64,000 bases of DNA from an uncultured Cellulosilyticum sp. (GTDB lineage Bacteria; Bacillota; Clostridia; Lachnospirales; Cellulosilyticaceae): assembly GCA_934725855.1 (NCBI GenBank), contig CAKVCL010000012.1, positions 24,120 to 88,119 of the forward strand. Reading direction: 5' to 3'. Below, piece after piece: positions 58,245-64,000 of the stretch (within the stretch, counting starts at the first letter, position 1; the number at the start of each line of letters is the position of its first letter). The translations under genes and the position numbers were made by a program. Under the pieces are notes generated by a model. That model saw only the letters and a program-made list of their open reading frames with translations. It did no database searches and was not told the DNA's origin.

Positions 58245-58291
58245 GTCATATCAAATCTATTATTTTAAATATGACACGATTCTCTTATAAT
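58245..58291. promoter_or_regulatory. LysR/MATE divergent control region
   Basis: Inverted repeat GTCATAT-N17-ATATGAC, then a perfect TATAAT at 58286-58291 on the plus strand without a good -35. Regulator-dependent expression of the exporter is plausible. Confidence 0.45.
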
Positions 58292-58320
58292 ATATCTAAA
58301 TAAAGAAAGGTTGTGTAGTC

Positions 58321-59646
58321 ATGAATAAAGATTTAACAGTAGGTGCACCAGGGAAAGTACTGGTTGAATTTACGCTTCCACTATTTATCAGTGTAATTTT
58401 TCAACAGCTTTATAATATTGCAGATAGTGTGATTGCTGGAAAGTTTGCAGGTGAAGATGCCCTAGCTGCCATTGGGGCTAGCTATCCCATTACAATGATT
58501 TTTATGGCAGTTGCTATTGGATGCCAGATTGGTTGCTCTGTGGTCATTAGTAAACATTTTGGGAGCAAAAACTTTGCTAAGACTAAAATTTGCATTACCA
58601 CTTCATTAATTGCAGGGTTTATTCTTTCTAGCTTATTAACTCTTTTAGGTGTGGTTTTTAGTCCATTTCTTATGGAGATTGTTAATACACCCAAGAATAT
58701 TTTCGCAGGTGGAAACTTGTATCTTAAGATTTATACAGGTGGTTTTGTTTTCTTATTTCTTTATAACGTTACAACAGGTATTTTTAATAGTCTCGGTGAT
58801 AGCAAAACGCCACTCTATTTACTTATTAGTTCTTCTATTGGCAATATCATTTTAGATGCACTTTTTGTGATTTCATTTAAATGGGATATTGCAGGAGTAG
58901 CTTGGGCAACTTTTATTGCACAAGGTCTTGCCTGTTTGATTGGTCTTTTGATTTTAAAAAAGCGTATGCATACTTTACATACTACTGAAAATACGCCACT
59001 TTTTAGCTTTCAGGAACTTAAAGAAATCTCTGCTATTTCTTTTCCAAGTATTCTTCAACAAAGCTTTATTTCTATAGGCAACTTATTTGTGCAGTATAGA
59101 GTCAATAGTTTTGGTTCTTCTGTTATTGCAGGTTATTCAGCTGCGATTAAACTAAATACCTTCGCCATTACCAGCTTTACTACTTTAGGAAATGGTATTT
59201 CAAGTTTTACGGCTCAAAACATGGGGGCTGGTAAATGTAACCGTGTTAAAGAAGGCTTTAAAGCGAGTCTTTTATTTGCCTTTTCAGTCGCCTTGGGCTT
59301 CTTCATCTTATTTTTCTTTTTAGGGGGATTCTTCCTAGATTTATTTATGAATACTGAAAGTACCAAGCTGGCTTTTGATACAGGTTTAACTTTCCTTAAG
59401 ATTGTTTCTCCTTTTTACTTTGTCATTTGTATCAAGCTTATTTGTGATGGGGTCTTAAGAGGCAGTGAAAGCATGAATTATTTTATGGCTTCTACCTTTA
59501 CAGATTTAATCCTTCGCGTGGTGCTTGCTTTTATTTTCTCAAGCATTTGGGCTCAAACAGGTATATGGATGGCTTGGCCGCTTAGTTGGTTTATTGGCAC
59601 TGTGATGTCCGGACTTTTTTATAAGAAAAATGTTTGGGTAAAATAA
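58321..59646 (+). CDS. MATE-family multidrug exporter
   Basis: A 441-aa MATE transporter with 12 predicted helices, using Na+ or H+ gradients to export cationic compounds. Motifs: LPLFISVIFQQLYNIADSVIAGKFAG at the start, GNIILDALFV in the middle, and SFTTLGNGISSFTAQNMGAGK at the start of the second half. Both halves are full length. AAAGG lies about ten bases before the ATG. Divergent from the LysR gene. Confidence 0.94.
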   Translation: MNKDLTVGAPGKVLVEFTLPLFISVIFQQLYNIADSVIAGKFAGEDALAAIGASYPITMIFMAVAIGCQIGCSVVISKHFGSKNFAKTKICITTSLIAGFILSSLLTLLGVVFSPFLMEIVNTPKNIFAGGNLYLKIYTGGFVFLFLYNVTTGIFNSLGDSKTPLYLLISSSIGNIILDALFVISFKWDIAGVAWATFIAQGLACLIGLLILKKRMHTLHTTENTPLFSFQELKEISAISFPSILQQSFISIGNLFVQYRVNSFGSSVIAGYSAAIKLNTFAITSFTTLGNGISSFTAQNMGAGKCNRVKEGFKASLLFAFSVALGFFILFFFLGGFFLDLFMNTESTKLAFDTGLTFLKIVSPFYFVICIKLICDGVLRGSESMNYFMASTFTDLILRVVLAFIFSSIWAQTGIWMAWPLSWFIGTVMSGLFYKKNVWVK

Positions 59647-59661
59647 TAGATTAGAATACAT

Positions 59662-59705
59662 AAAAATAACCTTTTAGCTAGTAATTAGCTAAAAGGTTAT
59701 TTTTA
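59662..59705. terminator. Bidirectional terminator after the MATE gene
   Basis: Nearly perfect long palindrome AAAAATAACCTTTTAGCTA / TAGCTAAAAGGTTATTTTT with a short loop, serving the convergent MATE and Big2 genes. Confidence 0.9.
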
Positions 59706-59708
59706 TTT

Positions 59709-62165
59709 CTAAGATGGTGTATTAATCCTTTCAAAGACACCTTGAATCGTTACTGGTTGGTTTTGTAAAATAAATCTATTATCAATGATTTCAGCAGTTC
59801 CTTCTAAAACTTTCCACTCTTTAAGTTGATAGCCCTGTGCTGGAAAAGCCGTCAGTGTTACTTGCATTCCTTGAGAGGTTAGGATAAAATCTGCTTCCAC
59901 TTCTCCCTCCCCTTCTGCCATCAATGAAACACCTGGCTGTTGTGATACCACTAGTGCTCCCTCGGTATTCTGCGATTCTAAAGGCCTTTTTCCTGTCACT
60001 ACGACATTAACGTTATGTTTTATTTCTTTACTTACTCCGTTAGATTCATAAACACATTTAATCTCATATTGATAGGCACCAATCATAAACGTTTCACTAC
60101 TTACATCCAAATTTAATAAGAAATTTCCCCGTTCATCTTGTATTATTTTAGGTATAGGGTATGTGTCAACTTTACTCCTACACTCTACTGTAAACTTAAG
60201 TGTTTTATTATTACATAATTCACCACCTAGGACTATTCCCTCATTAACCTCTTGATAATCATAAGCAAGATTTATCACAATCGGACTCTTTACTTGGAAA
60301 TCAGTCGGGCAGCTTCTGCCGTCTTTAATAGTTACCGTAATATATCTTCTTGTAGTATTTCCTCTATAATCTAGCACGTCAAATTCGTACACATATGTTC
60401 CTGTTGCCACTTCATCACTGGGCACATCAACTTTTAGTTGAACCATTTTATTATCACTCTTAATAAGATTTATTTTCGGTTCTACCTTTGCCCCTTGAGG
60501 TGCTACCTTCTTTTCTAGTTTTATCTTGTCAAAATACTTTGCTTCACATAATGATAAGCTTTTACCATATTGATCCTGAGCAGCGATATTAATAACCCCA
60601 CCAAATTGTCCTTTATATAATGTGAGTGACGTAGAAGATAAAGTTACTGTTACAAGCTTACGTGATTCTGCTATGGTAAGGGGTAATGTTTTAATCAAAT
60701 TTCCTGCGTTATCTAATACCTTTATGTGGGTTGACCTAGATGTACATGTATCCGAAAACTTCAAAAGAACCTTTTTCTCTAGATTATCTAGTTTGCCCTC
60801 GATGATAAATTGATCAGGTTCCCCTGATACCACTTGATAGTTTGAATAATCTTGTATCTCTTTTCCCATAGGATCAGTTAAATAAAGATGCACTGCTAAC
60901 CCACTATCCCCCAAACACACTTGGGTATTTTGTTTGTAGTCTTTCGCTTTAAAATCAGGCCTTTCTCCATCATTAATGGTGTAATCAATTGTAAGCTCAC
61001 CTTGTTTAGCCTTAATGGTCTGTTCGAGTTCTATTTTGCCCTCCTCTCGACCTTTACTGTATTTATATGTGTGATAGCATACTTTTACAGTACAACTTCC
61101 ATCTATGCTATCAAATGTGATGTTGTCATCTCCAACCCGTCTTCCGCCTTCAATCTTAACGTTTTTAAATTCAATGTTACCTTCTCGTGCATTACTCATT
61201 GTATAATTTCCTATTACAATGCCATTGGCATCTACAGTTTGAACATAGATTGGCTCTTCCTTGCCGCAAACTATTTCTGTAGGGGCGATTTGTAATTTAT
61301 TTATTTTACCATCTGTAGCAGTAAACTGAGCACTTGTTTGATTGCACTGGACAGTATAAGTCTTACCATCCTTTAGCTCTGTAAATAGTTCAACATGTGC
61401 AATCTTGTTGTTCTCTTTATCAATATTTACACTTTTCACAGGATAACTTGCCTTTGTTTCATCATTCGTAATTACTAAATCTGAGCTTTTTACATTTGCA
61501 GCTGTATGAAAAACAAGTTCTAATTCTGTCGTACTCCTTTGAATAGCTTCCTTTATATGAGTCCCTACATAAACTTCTACCGTCGCTACTTTATTAGCTT
61601 TTAAGCTATTAGACGTTGCTTTTGTTGCCTTTGAAACAACTTTAATCGCACACTTTCCCTTAGCCTTTGCTGTTACTTTACCGCTTGTTGCTCCAACTGT
61701 AGCAATTGTTTTATCTTCTGTGTAAAATCTAACAGCATCTGTTGACGTCTCTGGCGTTTTGGTCGCTTTAATCGTTGCTGTTTCCCCTACATCTAAATAA
61801 AGTTCACTAACATCTGTTGCAATACTAGTAGCACGCTGAAGCACTTTAAACGTCTTAGTTGCTACTGCTTTACCTGTCTTTGCACTTTTTGCTGTAATTT
61901 TAACTGTACCAGGAGCTACTGCTTTTAATTTACCAGTTGTTGCCCCTATTGTGGCTACTTTTTTATTACTCGTATAAAATTTAACTTTTGCCCCTGCTAC
62001 TTTCAGGGTATAACTATGACCTGCATAAATAGTTGAAGGTGCTGCAGCGCCACTTTTTAATGTAATCTTACTTGCTGCAAAAGTTGGTACTACTAACATA
62101 AAGGTTAAGCATATACAAAGAATGCTGGTCACCACTCGTTTTCTTAAAATAAATGATTTATACAA
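59709..62165 (-). CDS. Secreted protein with Big2 (Ig-like) domains
   Basis: An 818-aa secreted protein. The signal peptide ends near residue 30 (PTFAAS). Two Big2/BID_2 domains follow (about 32-110 with KVKFYTSNKKVATIGATTGKL and about 112-195 with DAVRFYTEDKTIATVG). The central 500 residues are beta-rich and unassigned. The C-terminus (about 735-815) resembles the bacterial repeat module (TLTAFPAQGYQLKEWKVLEG). TTG start with AAAGGAGGAGTTAAT. No anchor motif is seen. It is 49 bp after the repeat-rich gene and probably co-transcribed. Confidence 0.85.
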   Translation of the reverse strand: MYKSFILRKRVVTSILCICLTFMLVVPTFAASKITLKSGAAAPSTIYAGHSYTLKVAGAKVKFYTSNKKVATIGATTGKLKAVAPGTVKITAKSAKTGKAVATKTFKVLQRATSIATDVSELYLDVGETATIKATKTPETSTDAVRFYTEDKTIATVGATSGKVTAKAKGKCAIKVVSKATKATSNSLKANKVATVEVYVGTHIKEAIQRSTTELELVFHTAANVKSSDLVITNDETKASYPVKSVNIDKENNKIAHVELFTELKDGKTYTVQCNQTSAQFTATDGKINKLQIAPTEIVCGKEEPIYVQTVDANGIVIGNYTMSNAREGNIEFKNVKIEGGRRVGDDNITFDSIDGSCTVKVCYHTYKYSKGREEGKIELEQTIKAKQGELTIDYTINDGERPDFKAKDYKQNTQVCLGDSGLAVHLYLTDPMGKEIQDYSNYQVVSGEPDQFIIEGKLDNLEKKVLLKFSDTCTSRSTHIKVLDNAGNLIKTLPLTIAESRKLVTVTLSSTSLTLYKGQFGGVINIAAQDQYGKSLSLCEAKYFDKIKLEKKVAPQGAKVEPKINLIKSDNKMVQLKVDVPSDEVATGTYVYEFDVLDYRGNTTRRYITVTIKDGRSCPTDFQVKSPIVINLAYDYQEVNEGIVLGGELCNNKTLKFTVECRSKVDTYPIPKIIQDERGNFLLNLDVSSETFMIGAYQYEIKCVYESNGVSKEIKHNVNVVVTGKRPLESQNTEGALVVSQQPGVSLMAEGEGEVEADFILTSQGMQVTLTAFPAQGYQLKEWKVLEGTAEIIDNRFILQNQPVTIQGVFERINTPS

Positions 62166-62214
62166 ATTAACTCCTCCTTTTTTCTAAAAATCCCTTTTCA
62201 TCCAATAAAGAACA

Positions 62215-64000
62215 TCAGTTTTTAGAATCTGCACTTAGTATGATTTGATGTGCTTTAGAAATTTTATTAACATCGTCTGAGGAGCAATAAGCATCTATTC
62301 CTTTTCCATAAATAATTATATTATAGTTTTCATAATCAAAGGTTTGGTCTGGTTTACAGGTTAATGTTGCCTTTAAAAGTTCTCCATTAACTGGACTTAG
62401 TGTCCAAGACAAAATAGGCTCATTACTAGCACGCTTATGTGAAATAATGTTCTGTGTTAATTTCCAGCCTTTTGACACCTTCATGCTTGATGGAACCCAT
62501 GTGAGTACCCTATTAGTCTTTTGTTTAGGTGCAAATAAAATGTTAATATTTCCTTCCACCTTCTGTTTCTTATTTTGGCTAATTGTAAGTGCTCCTTCCT
62601 TCATAGAAATTGTAAAGTTGCTATTCATATTAGCCACCTTTGTTTCATTCTTCTTTTCTGCATAAGAACTTATGAGCACCATTTCTTTCTGGCTATTTTC
62701 TGAAATAGGCGCACACATTTTTGCCTGTATTTTGATTTGAGTTTTCTTATCACTTGTCTTAGGTGCTTCCTGATTTGTGGACTTTCCTAATGTAAGGATT
62801 AATTCATCCCCTTCTATGTCTCCTTGTTTGGAAGGTGTAAATTGTAGCTGACAATAATCTTCTTTGTGCTGATTAGTAGGCTCACCATTTGATACCTTTA
62901 GATTACCCTCATCTATCAGCTCCTTGGCTAACCAATATGCATTAATCTGTGTTGCAAATTTAAAATACTCTTCATCACTGTATTCTAAAGCCTTTTTCGT
63001 ATCAAAGCCTGATAGCTGCTTCATCATAGCTGCACGCTCAACTAATCCCTTATAATCCCAATGCCCATGAGATAATTTTAAGCTTATTTGACTTTTAGGT
63101 TGTAAATAGCCTTGTACATTTTCACTTATCTTAAATTGAACGGTTTCTTTACTGCCTATTGTCATGCTCTTTGCACTTTCCATTTCCACTACTATGGCTG
63201 GCGTAGTGATATTGGCAACTGTGACATTATATTTTTCCTGTTCAAGAGACTCACTTAATATATCTATTTTTATGTCTTCTTCCTCTGTCACTTTGGAAGC
63301 CGCTTCAATCTCAATATTTTTTAAACTGAAATTTTGTCCAGATAGCATTTGCCCTTGCGGAATAACAATTAATAATGTTTTACCACCCTCTTCAAGCTGC
63401 GCCATAGGCACATTACATATCTGACCATTATTATAAATAGATGTCAACGTCCCAGTAAATTTATAATTAGGATTTTTTAACTTAAGTCTAATATTAGCAC
63501 CCTCATTTATAGAACCTCTATATAGTTCATTGATTTGTAGCTCTGCAATCGTCCCTTTATTATATAATTTGGTGGCAGCTCCAGCATTAACTGAAATCGT
63601 CTTATTGTTAAAGCGCTCCTTATCAGAAATTATGCGTACTGGTGCTGGGACTGGTGTTGGATCTACTGTTGGTAATGTCGTTGGTTCCTCTGATGGCATT
63701 GGTTTCTCCGATGGCATTGGTTCCTCTGTTGTCGTTGGTTCCTCTGTTGTCGTTGGTGACCCTGATGGTGTTGGCGACTCTGATGGTGTTGGCGACTCTG
63801 ATGGTGTTGGTGACCCTGATGGTGTTGGTGACCCTGATGGTGTTGGTGACTCTGATGGTGTTGGTGACTCTGATGGTGTTGGTGACTCTGATGGTGTTGG
63901 CGACTCTGATGGTGTTGGTGACCCTGATGGTGTTGGTGACCCTGATGGTGTTGGTGACCCTGATGGTGTTGGTGACCCTGATGGTGTTGGTGACCCTGAT
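62215..64000 (-). CDS. Partial gene: secreted-type protein with Pro/Thr/Ser repeat linker
   Basis: The 5' end is outside the window: the frame remains open from 63717 to 64000, so the ATG at 63717 (MPSEKPMPSEEP) is not the real start. In protein order the visible part begins with 13 repeats of Ser-Pro-Thr-Pro-Ser-Gly/Glu, then TTTEEPTTTEEP and MPSEKP variants. A roughly 480-residue beta-rich region follows (KFNNKTISVNAG-like opening, strands such as ANIRLKLKNPNYKF). The unknown region resembles no family I can name. Such linkers join surface modules in secreted Gram-positive proteins. The 3' end has no LPxTG or SLH anchor. Confidence 0.75.
   Translation of the reverse strand, partial: SGSPTPSGSPTPSGSPTPSGSPTPSGSPTPSESPTPSESPTPSESPTPSESPTPSGSPTPSGSPTPSESPTPSESPTPSGSPTTTEEPTTTEEPMPSEKPMPSEEPTTLPTVDPTPVPAPVRIISDKERFNNKTISVNAGAATKLYNKGTIAELQINELYRGSINEGANIRLKLKNPNYKFTGTLTSIYNNGQICNVPMAQLEEGGKTLLIVIPQGQMLSGQNFSLKNIEIEAASKVTEEEDIKIDILSESLEQEKYNVTVANITTPAIVVEMESAKSMTIGSKETVQFKISENVQGYLQPKSQISLKLSHGHWDYKGLVERAAMMKQLSGFDTKKALEYSDEEYFKFATQINAYWLAKELIDEGNLKVSNGEPTNQHKEDYCQLQFTPSKQGDIEGDELILTLGKSTNQEAPKTSDKKTQIKIQAKMCAPISENSQKEMVLISSYAEKKNETKVANMNSNFTISMKEGALTISQNKKQKVEGNINILFAPKQKTNRVLTWVPSSMKVSKGWKLTQNIISHKRASNEPILSWTLSPVNGELLKATLTCKPDQTFDYENYNIIIYGKGIDAYCSSDDVNKISKAHQIILSADSKN
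63758..64000. repeat. 18-bp tandem repeat array (at least 13 copies)
   Basis: Unit GACCCTGATGGTGTTGGT on the plus strand; copies differ mainly at CCC/CTC, which changes Gly to Glu in the protein, and at a silent T/C. The array continues past the window edge. The 18-bp unit preserves the frame. Confidence 0.97.

Noticed and set aside
63715..63717. ATG at 63717 as the start of the repeat-linker gene
   Set aside because: No ribosome site precedes it and the same frame stays open through the repeat to the window end.
63758..64000. Tandem repeat considered as a CRISPR array
   Set aside because: Units are contiguous, 18 bp, with no spacers, and they encode Ser-Pro-Thr-Pro peptides in an open frame.

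Overview
The window comes from a low-GC, endospore-forming, flagellated Gram-positive anaerobe of the Clostridia. Evidence: SpoIIID, SpoIIQ, SpoIID and YwmB (sporulation); FlhO/FlhP rod proteins and FapA; a T-box before ileS; strong AGGAGG ribosome binding sites; many intrinsic terminators; GTG and TTG starts. The F-ATPase c-subunit genes resemble those of the Na+-dependent enzymes of anaerobic Clostridia. Cytoplasmic xylan-type enzymes and secreted Big2/Fn3 proteins fit a plant-fibre degrader such as a Cellulosilyticum-like Lachnospirales species, but that name is an inference.

Region 1 (1-30007, all minus strand). The chromosomal order wecB(mnaA) - atp operon - ywmB - spoIID - spoIIQ - spoIIID - mbl - flhO - flhP is recalled as conserved from Bacillus to clostridia. 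Non-core genes interrupt it here: an HD-GYP phosphodiesterase, two Rpn/PD-(D/E)XK proteins, mutY, and a pair of very large secreted Fn3 proteins (1448 and 1630 aa). murA, usually between ywmB and spoIID, is absent. The atp operon is atpZ-I-B-E1-E2-F-H-A-G-D-C. atpE1 encodes a fused four-helix c-subunit whose second hairpin has lost its ion-binding glutamate, next to a normal Na+-type c-subunit.

Region 2 (30071-41150, minus strand). Housekeeping genes: a GAF-like/GGDEF cyclase, a DegV lipid-binding protein, a B12-dependent methionine synthase split into a catalytic protein and a separate reactivation protein, a 3-methyladenine DNA glycosylase, a YihY membrane protein, and the group pncB-plsC-fapA-orf154, which ends in a terminator.

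Region 3 (41390-44962, plus strand). A tRNA-Ile T-box leader precedes ileS, a 1043-aa IleRS of the long type-2 class.

Region 4 (44987-57085, minus strand). An AfuA/FbpA-type ABC importer (lipoprotein, ATPase, fused permease) is followed by a YesM/YesN two-component pair. Further upstream are a cytoplasmic CE4 deacetylase + GH43 glycosidase operon, a PadR regulator + membrane M23 protein operon with a repeat-rich promoter, and a flavodoxin-like pair, one member fused to a membrane domain.

Region 5 (57257-64000). A LysR regulator is divergent from a MATE exporter. Two secreted proteins follow on the minus strand: an 818-aa Big2 protein and a protein with an 18-bp tandem repeat encoding a Ser-Pro-Thr-Pro-Ser-Gly/Glu linker. 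The latter gene runs off the window end.

No rRNA, tRNA, CRISPR array, prophage or complete insertion sequence was seen.
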